Source: Mucilaginibacter phenanthrenivorans
GTDB taxonomy: Bacteria; Bacteroidota; Bacteroidia; Sphingobacteriales; Sphingobacteriaceae
Length of the DNA stretch: 64,000 nt
Direction: 5' to 3'
Assembly (NCBI RefSeq): GCF_024721155.1
Contig: NZ_JAHVAP010000015.1
Coordinates: 1-64,000, forward strand
A program made the position numbers and the translations under genes. Below, piece by piece: positions 8,637 through 16,024 of the stretch. The notes beneath the pieces were generated by a model that was not told the DNA's origin, did no database searches, and was given only the letters and a program-made list of their open reading frames with translations. The first letter of the stretch is position 1. Every line of letters begins with the position of its first letter.

Positions 8637-10340
8637 ATGAATAAACGGTGGGCAGTGCTGCCAGATGTTGATCAGGATGAAGTAAAGAATTTAGCTGCCG
8701 CATTAAATATTGATCCGATTTTAAGTACACTGCTGATCCACAGGGGGATTAAGGATTTTGACGAGGCAAAGCTGTTTTTCAGGCCTGACGAGCGCCACCT
8801 GCACGACCCGTTTTTAATGGCTGGCATGGAGCAGGCTGTCCTGCGGATAGAAGCTGCAATGGAAGCCGGGGAAAAGATTTTAATTTATGGTGATTATGAT
8901 GTGGATGGCACTACTGCCGTATCATTGGTTTACAGCTTCTTCAAAAAATATTACGATAATTTAGAATATTACATTCCCGACCGTTACCTGGAGGGTTATG
9001 GCATCTCCACAAAGGGGATCGATTATGCTGCTGACAATAATTTCAAGCTGATCATTGCGCTGGATTGCGGCATTAAGTCGGTTGATAAAATTGCTTATGC
9101 TAACACAAAGGGCGTTGATTTTATCATTTGCGATCACCACCTGCCGGGCGAGGAACTACCCGCCGCCGTTGCCATCCTCGATCCAAAACAGGCCCATTGT
9201 GAATATCCCTTTAAGGAACTTTCCGGCTGCGGCATTGGCTTTAAGCTGATCCAGGCTTATGCCGAAAAAAATGATATCCCGTTTAGCGAAGTGAATTGCT
9301 ACCTGGACCTGGTGGCCATCAGTATTGCTTGTGACATTGTACACATAACCGGCGAGAACCGCGTGCTCGCCCATTTGGGATTGGCTAAAATAAATAGTAA
9401 CCCCTGCATGGGCGTTAAAACCCTGATGGAAGTTGCAGGGCGGGGAACGTTCTACACCATATCCGATGTGGTGTTTTTGCTTGGGCCGCGCATTAACGCT
9501 GCCGGGCGAATTGATGACGCCAAACATGCGGTTGAACTGCTGATAGCGGCAGAAGAACACATCGCTAAGGATAAAAGCGAAATGATTAATGTTAGGAATA
9601 CCGAACGTAAGGGCCACGATGTATCCATAACCGATGAAGCTTTGGGGATGATTGACAACGATGACGCACTGATCGCCAGGAAATCCACCGTGTTATTTAA
9701 CGAAAACTGGCATAAGGGCGTTATCGGTATCGTTGCTTCGCGCTTAACCGAAAAATATTACCGGCCAACAATTGTGCTTACACGTTCCAATGGTCATGTG
9801 GCCGGTTCGGCGCGTTCTGTTTTGGGATATGATCTGTATGAAGCCCTTTGCGGGTGCAGCGATCTGTTGATCCAGTTTGGCGGACACAGGTATGCAGCAG
9901 GCTTAACCATGCTGCCCGAAAACGTGGAAGCCTTTTCGGCAAAGTTTGAGGAAGTGGTATCGGCAACAATAAAACCTGAACAATTGATCCAGCAGATACA
10001 GATTGACGCAGAATTACGTTTAAGCCAGGTAGAACCGAAGTTTTTTCGCATCCTGAACCAGTTTGCACCCTTTGGGCCCGAGAATATGGCGCCGGTTTTC
10101 ATAAGTAAAAATGTGTATGTTAGCGGTTATGCAAATATGGTGGGCGCTAATCACATAAAAATGACTGTAATGCAGGAAGATTCGGCTATGTTTGATTGCA
10201 TTGCATTTAACCAGGGCGAACACCTGCCCCAATTGTTAAAAAACATACCATTTGATATGTGTTACACCATTGAGGAAAACGTTTGGAAGGAAAAAAGAAC
10301 GATACAGTTGAATGTGAAGGGGATTCGGTTTAGTGATTAG
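8637..10340 (+). CDS. recJ: Single-stranded-DNA-specific exonuclease RecJ
   Basis: 567 residues from the ATG at 8637 (MNKRWAVLPDVDQDEV); a TTG start at 8580 would add residues encoded by the upstream repeat and is rejected. DHH phosphoesterase motifs are present: DYDVDGTTA, the Asp in ALDCGIKS, and ICDHHLPGEELP; the C-terminal DHHA1 part shows GGHRYAAGLTM. RecJ degrades single-stranded DNA 5' to 3' with Mg/Mn and acts in recombination and mismatch repair. Length is usual for the family. The TAG stop lies inside the downstream repeat that begins at 10335. Confidence 0.93.
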   Translation: MNKRWAVLPDVDQDEVKNLAAALNIDPILSTLLIHRGIKDFDEAKLFFRPDERHLHDPFLMAGMEQAVLRIEAAMEAGEKILIYGDYDVDGTTAVSLVYSFFKKYYDNLEYYIPDRYLEGYGISTKGIDYAADNNFKLIIALDCGIKSVDKIAYANTKGVDFIICDHHLPGEELPAAVAILDPKQAHCEYPFKELSGCGIGFKLIQAYAEKNDIPFSEVNCYLDLVAISIACDIVHITGENRVLAHLGLAKINSNPCMGVKTLMEVAGRGTFYTISDVVFLLGPRINAAGRIDDAKHAVELLIAAEEHIAKDKSEMINVRNTERKGHDVSITDEALGMIDNDDALIARKSTVLFNENWHKGVIGIVASRLTEKYYRPTIVLTRSNGHVAGSARSVLGYDLYEALCGCSDLLIQFGGHRYAAGLTMLPENVEAFSAKFEEVVSATIKPEQLIQQIQIDAELRLSQVEPKFFRILNQFAPFGPENMAPVFISKNVYVSGYANMVGANHIKMTVMQEDSAMFDCIAFNQGEHLPQLLKNIPFDMCYTIEENVWKEKRTIQLNVKGIRFSD

Positions 10341-10365
10341 AGGCTAGAGATCAGAGGTTAGGGAA
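10335..10365. repeat. TCTAATCTCTAACCTC-type repeat, copy 2 (inverted), carrying the recJ stop
   Basis: GATTAGAGGCTAGAGATCAG continuing to GAGGTTAGGG. The recJ stop codon TAG (10338-10340) is within it, and the copy is inverted relative to copy 1, so recJ is flanked by an inverted pair. Confidence 0.7.
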
Positions 10366-10371
10366 AAGTAG

Positions 10372-10472
10372 ATAGACGATGGTCCATAGTCCATGGAAAG
10401 AAAGTTCATAGTTGATGGTTCATAGCTCATGGTAGGAAGAGTCAATAGACGATGGTCCATAGTCCATGGAAA
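10372..10472. repeat. CCATAGTCCATGG-type repeat array
   Basis: An identical 28-bp unit starting ATAGACGATGGTCCATAGTC occurs at 10372-10399 and again at 10445-10472 (73-bp spacing). Between them lie related words (GTTCATAGTTGATGGTTCAT). The units contain the palindrome CCATGG and are rich in ATGG/CCAT. Related stretches are at 18124-18160 and 19992-20056. Confidence 0.8.
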
Positions 10473-10531
10473 ACGAGTCTTAAATTATAAAGAATCAGAT
10501 AATACTCTAATCAGGCAAATCATGGTTCAGA

Positions 10532-10569
10532 AACAAAATCGGTGAAATCAAACAAAAATCGGTGAAATC
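10532..10569. repeat. Tandem AAATCGGTGAAATC repeat
   Basis: AACAAAATCGGTGAAATC (10532-10549) is followed after one base by AACAAAAATCGGTGAAATC (10551-10569). It ends 11 bp before the lptB start. Similar words in the other orientation (CACCGATTT) occur at 19904-19955. Confidence 0.6.
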
Positions 10570-10580
10570 CAATAAATAAA

Positions 10581-11348
10581 GTGAACTTAAGAGCAGAAAA
10601 TCTATTAAAAAAATATAAGCAGCGTACGGTTGTAAACGATGTAAGCTTCAACGTGTCGCAGGGCGAGATCGTAGGTTTGCTGGGGCCTAACGGGGCGGGT
10701 AAAACTACGTCGTTTTACATGATTGTGGGATTAATAAAGCCTAATGAGGGGAAGATCTTTTTAGATGATGTTGACATTACCGGCGATGCCATGTACCGCC
10801 GTGCCCAAAAGGGGATAGGTTACCTGGCGCAGGAGGCGTCCATCTTCAGAAAGCTTTCTGTCGAGGATAATATAAAGGCCGTTTTGGAAATGGGTACCAT
10901 GCCAAAGGATCGCCAGAAGGATAAGCTGGAAGAATTGATAGACGAGTTTAGCTTGCATAAAGTACGCCGTAATCGTGGCGATTTACTGTCGGGCGGTGAG
11001 CGCAGGCGTACCGAAATTGCCCGTGCACTTGCTGCCGAGCCTAATTTTATTTTACTGGATGAGCCTTTTGCTGGTGTGGATCCTATCGCTGTGGAAGAAA
11101 TTCAAACCATGGTGGCTAAACTAAAAACCCGCAATATCGGCATCCTGATAACCGACCACAACGTACAGGAAACGCTTTCCATTACAGATCGCGCCTACCT
11201 GCTTTTTGAAGGCAAGCTGCTGGAATCGGGCGTACCCGAAGTGCTGGCCAATAACGAAATGGTGCGTAAGGTGTACCTCGGCTCGAATTTTGTTTTAAAA
11301 AGAAAAGTTTTCAATTTTGATAAGCCTGCGGCAGAGATTAGAGAATAG
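10581..11348 (+). CDS. lptB: LPS export ABC transporter ATP-binding protein LptB
   Basis: 255 residues, GTG start at 10581. All ABC ATPase signatures are in order: Walker [11 protein letters not shown]-loop, signature LSGGERRR, Walker [14 protein letters not shown] and H-loop ITDHNVQET. The close fit to LptB ([34 protein letters not shown]) separates it from generic transporters. LptB powers lipopolysaccharide extraction from the inner membrane with LptF/LptG, which are not in this window. The last codons (EIRE and stop) lie in a copy of the TCTAATCTC-type repeat, giving a lineage-specific C-terminus. Confidence 0.92.
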   Translation: MNLRAENLLKKYKQRTVVNDVSFNVSQGEIVGLLGPNGAGKTTSFYMIVGLIKPNEGKIFLDDVDITGDAMYRRAQKGIGYLAQEASIFRKLSVEDNIKAVLEMGTMPKDRQKDKLEELIDEFSLHKVRRNRGDLLSGGERRRTEIARALAAEPNFILLDEPFAGVDPIAVEEIQTMVAKLKTRNIGILITDHNVQETLSITDRAYLLFEGKLLESGVPEVLANNEMVRKVYLGSNFVLKRKVFNFDKPAAEIRE

Positions 11349-11364
11349 AGGCTAGAGATTAGGA
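11333..11364. repeat. TCTAATCTCTAACCTC-type repeat, copy 3, overlapping the lptB 3' end
   Basis: AGAGATTAGAGAATAGAGGC followed by TAGAGATTAGG. The lptB stop (TAG, 11346-11348) lies inside it, so the repeat supplies the final codons and stop of lptB. Confidence 0.65.
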
Positions 11365-11392
11365 GGAAAAAGCACAGGGTTTTATCTAATAT

Positions 11393-11434
11393 ATTCAATC
11401 ACTAATTCACTAAATCACAAATTCACCACTCACC
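11393..11434. repeat. AATTCAC short tandem array
   Basis: TCAATCACTAATTCACTAAA and onward: near-tandem 8-9 bp words (CACTAATT, CACTAAAT, CACAAATT, CACCACT) directly before the GH3-family start codon. Confidence 0.5.
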
Positions 11435-11436
11435 AC

Positions 11437-12957
11437 ATGACCCTTTTTAACTCCGTTTTTACCTGGTTCATGAAAAAGCGCATCCACCAGATCGAGCTTT
11501 TTATGAAATACCCAAATGAGGTACAGGAGGAGTGGTTTGAGCAACTCATCTCGGGTGCGGAGAAAACCGAGTGGGGCCGTAAGTACGGTTATAAATCCAT
11601 TACTCATTTAGAACAGTTTAAGGAGCGGGTTCCCATCCAGAACTACGATACGCTGAAGCCCTATATCGAGCGGATGTTGAAGGGGGAGCAAAATGTGCTT
11701 TGGCCCTCGGAGATCCGGTGGTTCGCCAAATCATCGGGCACCACCAGCGACAGGAGTAAATTCATCCCGGTAAGTGAGGAATCATTAGAGGAATGCCACT
11801 TTAAGGGCGGCAAGGACCTGCTTACCATCTATTTTAACAACGTTCCCAATGCCCGCATGTTTACGGGGAAAATCCTTACCCTTGGCGGCAGCTACCAGGT
11901 GAGTGAGCTAAGCGCTGATACTTCCTTTGGCGATCTTTCGGCTGTGCTGATGAAAAATTTGCCCCTTTGGGCCGAGCTACACCGCACCCCGCACATGGAC
12001 ATTGCCCTGCTGGATAACTTTGAAGAGAAGATTGAGAAAATGGCATACGCCACCAAAGATGTGAATGTAACCAGCCTGAGCGGCGTGCCTACCTGGAATA
12101 TTTTATTATTTAAACGTATTCTTGAGATCACCGGCAAAAAGAACCTGCTGGAGGTATGGCCCAACCTGGAGCTTTATTTTCACGGCGCAGTAAACTTTAC
12201 ACCCTATCGCGAGCAATTTAAAAAGCTGATCCCGAGCGATAATATGTATTACCTGGAAAATTACAATGCATCCGAAGGCTTCTTCGGCATTCAGGATACC
12301 CGCGAGCCAGGCGAAATGCTGCTGATGCTGGACTATGGAATATTTTACGAGTTTTTACCGCTGGAGCATTTACACGACGAAAACCCGCAAACATTGACGC
12401 TGGATGAGGTAGAACTTGATAAAAACTATGCGCTCATCATCAGTACCAATGCGGGTTTATGGCGATACATGATAGGCGATACCATTAAGTTTACATCCCT
12501 TTCACCATTCCGCATCCAGGTAACCGGGCGTACAAAACATTTCATCAATGCCTTTGGCGAGGAACTGATCATAGATAATGCCGAGCGTGCATTGGATGAA
12601 GCCTGTCAGCAAACCGGCGCCATTATCCGCGATTATACCGCAGCCCCCATATACTTTAACGGCGACGAATGCGGCGCTCACGAATGGGTAATTGAATTTG
12701 AAAAGAAACCCGCCGAGTTTGAGCGGTTTATTGACATTTTAGATGAAACCCTGCGCCGCGTAAACTCCGACTACGATGCCAAGCGGTTTAAAGACCTGGC
12801 CCTGCGCCGCCCGATAGTACACCGCGCCCCTGAAGGAACCTTCTTTAACTGGATGAAAGAGAAAGGTAAGCTGGGTGGTCAGCATAAAGTACCGAGGCTT
12901 GCCAATAACAGGGAGTATATTGATGAGGTGTTGAGGGTGATGGAGTTGGTGGGGTAG
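11437..12957 (+). CDS. GH3 auxin-responsive-promoter family protein (acyl-acid amido synthetase-like)
   Basis: 506 residues. The protein has the hallmarks of the GH3 superfamily of ANL adenylating enzymes: FAKSSGTTSDRSKFIPVS (phosphate loop), YNASEGFFG (motif 2 region), and GLWRYMIGDTIKFTS...TGRTKHFINAFGEELI (motif 3). Plant GH3 enzymes join amino acids to jasmonate or auxin; the bacterial relatives are widespread in Bacteroidota and their substrates are largely unknown. It likely follows lptB in the same direction with an 88-bp repeat-filled gap. A diverged second copy of its last about 100 bp lies at 13683-13779. Confidence 0.85.
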   Translation: MTLFNSVFTWFMKKRIHQIELFMKYPNEVQEEWFEQLISGAEKTEWGRKYGYKSITHLEQFKERVPIQNYDTLKPYIERMLKGEQNVLWPSEIRWFAKSSGTTSDRSKFIPVSEESLEECHFKGGKDLLTIYFNNVPNARMFTGKILTLGGSYQVSELSADTSFGDLSAVLMKNLPLWAELHRTPHMDIALLDNFEEKIEKMAYATKDVNVTSLSGVPTWNILLFKRILEITGKKNLLEVWPNLELYFHGAVNFTPYREQFKKLIPSDNMYYLENYNASEGFFGIQDTREPGEMLLMLDYGIFYEFLPLEHLHDENPQTLTLDEVELDKNYALIISTNAGLWRYMIGDTIKFTSLSPFRIQVTGRTKHFINAFGEELIIDNAERALDEACQQTGAIIRDYTAAPIYFNGDECGAHEWVIEFEKKPAEFERFIDILDETLRRVNSDYDAKRFKDLALRRPIVHRAPEGTFFNWMKEKGKLGGQHKVPRLANNREYIDEVLRVMELVG

Positions 12958-12978
12958 AGGATTATTAGAAAATATTTG

Positions 12979-13185
12979 CTAAGAACTTTTCTTCCTGCCA
13001 GCCATAGCTTTAGAACTTATCTCATTTACCCCAAGATCTCCAAAAAGATTTTTTTGCCATGTAGTGTAATCAAATGGATCCCTGTTAAGCAGGGTAATAA
13101 AGCGTTCTGCGTCAACTTCTCCCAGGGCGTCAAGTAATGCGCCCAATCCTTTCTGTTTTACTTCTGTATCAGTTATCGTTGTCAT
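12979..13185 (-). CDS. Small protein paired with a PIN toxin; probable antitoxin
   Basis: 68 residues, no signal peptide, basic C-terminus (AGRKKSS). The core TEVKQKGLGALLDALGEVDA, then ERFITLL...DYTTW, fits a small family (KxxGxxAL...LGxVDAxRF...DYT) that I recall beside PIN proteins in Bacteroidota and Cyanobacteria; that link is from memory. Its ATG overlaps the stop of the PIN gene (ATGA), so the two are translated together, with the putative antitoxin second. This order is the reverse of the usual antitoxin-first layout. Confidence 0.6.
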   Translation of the reverse strand: MTTITDTEVKQKGLGALLDALGEVDAERFITLLNRDPFDYTTWQKNLFGDLGVNEISSKAMAGRKKSS

Positions 13186-13619
13186 AATTCTTCAACTACT
13201 TGTATAAATTCAACAGGGCTAAGTACTTTAATTTCATTGATGCCTTGCGTTTTCTTATGAATCAAATCGTCTGTGGTTAAAAAATATTCACATTTCGCTT
13301 CTACTGCACAAGCTAAGTGCAGCGCGTCCTTTGATTTAATCCCTTGTTTTACAAATGTAAGGGCTTTCGATATAATATCCTTATTTTCTATTACATCAAT
13401 AATTGAGAGCCCTTTCCATTTTTCAATGGTATACTTTCTCTCAGCAAATGGATTGGCATCGTTTTCAAAATCAAGTATATATGACCAAGCTAACTCTAAT
13501 CTCCTTTCTCTGATTAATAATTGGACATATAGCTTTGCATCGGTTTCTAACTTTACCCGAATACTCGATTGATTATCAAATGGTCTGTTAAAACAACAGT
13601 TATCTAGGTAGATACGCAT
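13182..13619 (-). CDS. PIN-domain protein, probable toxin (VapC-like ribonuclease)
   Basis: 145 residues. The four acidic residues of PIN nucleases can be placed: D6 in YLDNCCFNRPF, E52 in YILDFEND, D98 in IKSKDALHLA and D117/D118 in FLTTDDLIHK. PIN toxins cut tRNA or rRNA in a Mg-dependent way. It is first in a two-gene unit with the overlapping 68-residue protein. The pair is inserted between the GH3-family gene and a remnant of that gene's 3' end, which suggests acquisition as a cassette. Base composition is visibly more AT-rich than its neighbours. Confidence 0.75.
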   Translation of the reverse strand: MRIYLDNCCFNRPFDNQSSIRVKLETDAKLYVQLLIRERRLELAWSYILDFENDANPFAERKYTIEKWKGLSIIDVIENKDIISKALTFVKQGIKSKDALHLACAVEAKCEYFLTTDDLIHKKTQGINEIKVLSPVEFIQVVEEL

Positions 13620-13623
13620 ATTT

Positions 13624-13631
13624 CAAATATA
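13624..13631 (-). promoter_or_regulatory. Candidate -7 box of the PIN gene
   Basis: TATATTTG on the minus strand matches the Bacteroidota TAnnTTTG -7 consensus. It is five bases from the PIN ATG, so the transcript would have almost no leader. No clear -33 TTG was found. Confidence 0.4.
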
Positions 13632-13682
13632 ACTAACGTTGTCAATAGCACAAGAAAATATCTAAGATACCGTACTGAATCC

Positions 13683-13779
13683 ATGAGTAAAAAGGGCAAA
13701 CTTGGCGGTCGGCGCGTCTGGCCAATGACAGGGAATATATTGATGAGGTGTTGAGGGTAATGGAGTTGGTGGGGTAGAG
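13683..13779 (+). pseudogene. Remnant of a GH3-family gene 3' end
   Basis: From about 13721 to 13779 the sequence matches the last 59 bp of the GH3-family gene (12901-12959) with three differences, including its stop codon. Upstream, 13684-13712 still encodes a recognisable KGKLGG, but roughly 11 bases are missing and the frame is lost. It is therefore a decayed second copy, lying just past the PIN cassette and in the same orientation as the intact gene. Confidence 0.8.
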
Positions 13780-13783
13780 TTGA

Positions 13784-14272
13784 TTATTTCTCCCCTTTTA
13801 TCTTCTCAATAGCCATTTTCCACTTATCCCTGTTATAAACAACAAACTTTTCTTCGTTGCCGTTGGTTGTTTGGATCTCCAAACCTCTATTGATCACCCC
13901 GAACAGGTTGTAGAAACTTACTCCCCTGATGCCATCAATGGTAATTTGAAGCTCGTGATTTTGGGCGTTGAATTTATGGGACTTGAAATACAGCTTATCA
14001 TTTAACAGGTATAATTTGCCACCAACCGCTTCACCATTTAAAAAATGATTTGCACCGCCGACAAATATTATCGATTCATCGCTATTGATGGCGATATTGG
14101 TTTGCCTTTGAATGATTTTGGAAGATGAAAAGAAATATACTGTAGCTGCAAAAAGTAAACCTGCAACTGCCCCGCTTATAGTGCCAATCAGCAACCCCTG
14201 CTGCAGTACAAAATATGCACCTATAAAAATCACAAGGATGCCACCCGGAATTATTGCATTTTTTCTTTTCAT
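13784..14272 (-). CDS. Membrane protein with GRAM/PH-like domain
   Basis: 162 residues. Two adjacent transmembrane helices fill about residues 7-50 (PGGILVIFIGAYFVL; GTISGAVAGLLFAATVYFF). The rest is a soluble beta-rich domain with GGKLYLLNDKLYFKSHKFN...ITIDGIRGVSFYN...LEIQTTNGNEEKFVVYNRDKW, the pattern of a GRAM or bacterial PH domain, probably cytoplasmic. Role unknown. The gene begins about 115 bp from a large nested inverted repeat and ends 5 bp from the GH3 remnant. Confidence 0.65.
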   Translation of the reverse strand: MKRKNAIIPGGILVIFIGAYFVLQQGLLIGTISGAVAGLLFAATVYFFSSSKIIQRQTNIAINSDESIIFVGGANHFLNGEAVGGKLYLLNDKLYFKSHKFNAQNHELQITIDGIRGVSFYNLFGVINRGLEIQTTNGNEEKFVVYNRDKWKMAIEKIKGEK

Positions 14273-14387
14273 AACTTTTTTCTATAACGCTTGTTGTTTT
14301 ACGTAAATGTAATGATTTGACGGATGTGACGCCAAATAGTTACAAAATTTATCTTGTAATCTGTGAAATTTTAGGGGGGGAATGGGA

Positions 14388-14595
14388 TGACCCGTAGGGT
14401 CTACCTCTTTGTAGAAAATATAGAAGTAAATATTTTGCCTCTTAGAGGCTACCCTTTGTCGGCACAATGTAAGCGGGATAAGCTTGGGACCAAAGTTTAT
14501 TGAAAATACAACAACATATAATGTAAAAGGGTAGCCTCTACGAGGCAATAGAAGTCGTATCGGGATTTCTACAAAGAGGTAGACCCTACGGGTCA
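14388..14595. repeat. Nested long inverted repeat (about 208 bp) of CTACGGG/CTACGAGG type
   Basis: The outer arms (14388-14417 and 14566-14595) are a perfect 30-bp inverted repeat beginning TGACCCGTAGGGTCTACCTC. The inner arms (14435-14457 and 14526-14548; TTGCCTCTTAGAGGCTACCC...) match with one mismatch. Each arm also holds its own mini-hairpin (GACCCGTAGGGTC, GCCTCTTAGAGGC). The stretch 14273-14715 has no credible gene; a 104-codon frame across it is only repeat translation. Confidence 0.85.
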
Positions 14596-14715
14596 AGCGT
14601 TGGGATTGTGGTGCTTATAGAAAAGTACAGCGAAATAAAATACCAGTCATTTATTATTTATAACCTGCTGTAGCGTTGTTAATTATATCGCCGTAATAAC
14701 AATAAATAAACCGGC

Positions 14716-15111
14716 GTGAAAATATTTTTATTTATTATCTGCATATCAGCGAGTATTGCCGGCTGTAAAAAGGGCAACCTTATTCCAGCCGGATTAACCG
14801 GCACATGGGAATTGAGGCATTATTCGGGCACCATTGCCGGGGTTGATAAGGATGTGCCTGCAGGGAATGGTACTTTGATGCAATTTAAGTCGGACGGCAC
14901 CTACGCAAGCTTCACCGACTCCAAACAGAATTCGCAGGGGCCTTATAAAATTATAAGGAACAATATAACCGTTGGGGATAAAAAATACGATGGTTTATAC
15001 CTTAATGGCGGAACTATAGGTAGTTTTATATATTTAAAATCAGATACTTTAACCATTGGAGATACTTTTCCTGATGGTGTGACATCCTTATATGTCAGGC
15101 AACAATTATAA
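14716..15111 (+). CDS. Lipocalin-like lipoprotein
   Basis: 131 residues, GTG start. The signal peptide has a lipobox (MKIFLFIICISASIAGC), and the mature part begins KKGNLIPAGLTGTWELRHYSG, a lipocalin-like opening seen in many small Bacteroidota lipoproteins. Pattern TxxQFKSDGTY near the middle supports it. It is followed after 10 bp by a paralogous lipoprotein gene, so the two are a tandem pair. Role unknown, probably periplasmic or outer-membrane attached. Confidence 0.65.
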   Translation: MKIFLFIICISASIAGCKKGNLIPAGLTGTWELRHYSGTIAGVDKDVPAGNGTLMQFKSDGTYASFTDSKQNSQGPYKIIRNNITVGDKKYDGLYLNGGTIGSFIYLKSDTLTIGDTFPDGVTSLYVRQQL

Positions 15112-15121
15112 TTTAACGACT

Positions 15122-15529
15122 ATGAAAAGAATTGCATTTGTTTTATTTGTTGCTTTGATAGCTGCAGGATGTAGAAAGGATAAAATAATTAAGAAAACAA
15201 CCCCCGCCACCAGCACCGCGTTATTCGCGAAATGGGAACTGTGGTACCAGGATGGCGGTCTGCAGCCGGGGATATATTTTGCGCCGGGTAGTGGCAACAT
15301 TGTGCAGTTTAATGCTGATAGTACCTATGTTTTTTATCAAAAGGCTGTAGTTATAAAACAGGGGACCTTTCATATCCAGGAAAATGCGTACTCGCTTGGC
15401 GCTGGCAAGGTGGCGTATATTTACTTTGATCACAGCACTACAAGTGAGCCGCTCCAACTTAAAAAAGATACCCTGATAATTGGTACCAATATCGCAGATG
15501 GGCTGCTATCAATTTATTTAAAGAAGTGA
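15122..15529 (+). CDS. Lipocalin-like lipoprotein (paralogue of the preceding gene)
   Basis: 135 residues from the ATG at 15122 (MKRIAFVLFVALIAAGC); an in-frame ATG 30 bp upstream would overlap the preceding gene and spoil the signal peptide. The order of elements repeats that of the neighbour: lipobox, ALFAKWELWYQDGG, IVQFNADSTYVF, and an end in a DTLIIGTNIADGLLSIYL segment that parallels DTLTIGDTFPDGVTSLYV. This supports an old tandem duplication. It ends one base before the convergent GNAT gene. Confidence 0.65.
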   Translation: MKRIAFVLFVALIAAGCRKDKIIKKTTPATSTALFAKWELWYQDGGLQPGIYFAPGSGNIVQFNADSTYVFYQKAVVIKQGTFHIQENAYSLGAGKVAYIYFDHSTTSEPLQLKKDTLIIGTNIADGLLSIYLKK

Positions 15530-16024
15530 TCAGGATTGACCTGTTTTAGCGCGTAAGGTTTTAATATCGTCCCAGCAGATCCAATGCGGGTTTAAATGCA
15601 CGCCGCCGTATTTTAGGTAAAAGGCCTGGAAAGGGTTGTCGGGTTCAATTCCAACGCAAAGGCTTTGCACATTATGGGTAGCTAACCAGCTTAACAGGTT
15701 TTTCAGTAAAAGCGTACCAGCACCACTACGCTGCCGGTCCCGCAAAACATAAAACGACTGGATCTTTGCATCCTTATCATACCTGCCTGTTAAATGGCCG
15801 GCTATGTACCCGATTATTTGATCGTCAATAACAGCTTTGTAAACTACGCGCTCCGGTTTCGCGCTTGCCGGGGATAATTCCTTAAAATAGGTGTTCCAGC
15901 GGTAAAGGCGGGTGTCATAATCAATCGCAACTTCTTCATTTTTTTCAAATGATCGTAGTTTGCTTTCAATCTCTACGTTGGTGAGCGCTTCAATATCCGC
16001 TATGGTCGCAATTAGAATTTTCAT
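15530..16024 (-). CDS. GNAT family N-acetyltransferase
   Basis: 164 residues. A GNAT core is visible: AVIDDQIIGYIAGHL (beta-strand pair), IQSFYVLRDRQRSGAGTLLLKNLL (acetyl-CoA pyrophosphate loop, RxxSGxG), then VGIEPDNPFQAFYLKYGG. Substrate unknown. It starts immediately after the folP stop (adjacent bases), so it is in the same transcript and possibly coupled. Confidence 0.8.
   Translation of the reverse strand: MKILIATIADIEALTNVEIESKLRSFEKNEEVAIDYDTRLYRWNTYFKELSPASAKPERVVYKAVIDDQIIGYIAGHLTGRYDKDAKIQSFYVLRDRQRSGAGTLLLKNLLSWLATHNVQSLCVGIEPDNPFQAFYLKYGGVHLNPHWICWDDIKTLRAKTGQS

Noticed and set aside
14282-14596. 104-codon frame on the minus strand across the nested repeat
   Set aside because: Almost entirely repeat DNA; hydrophobic stretch comes from reading the arms, with no family signal.
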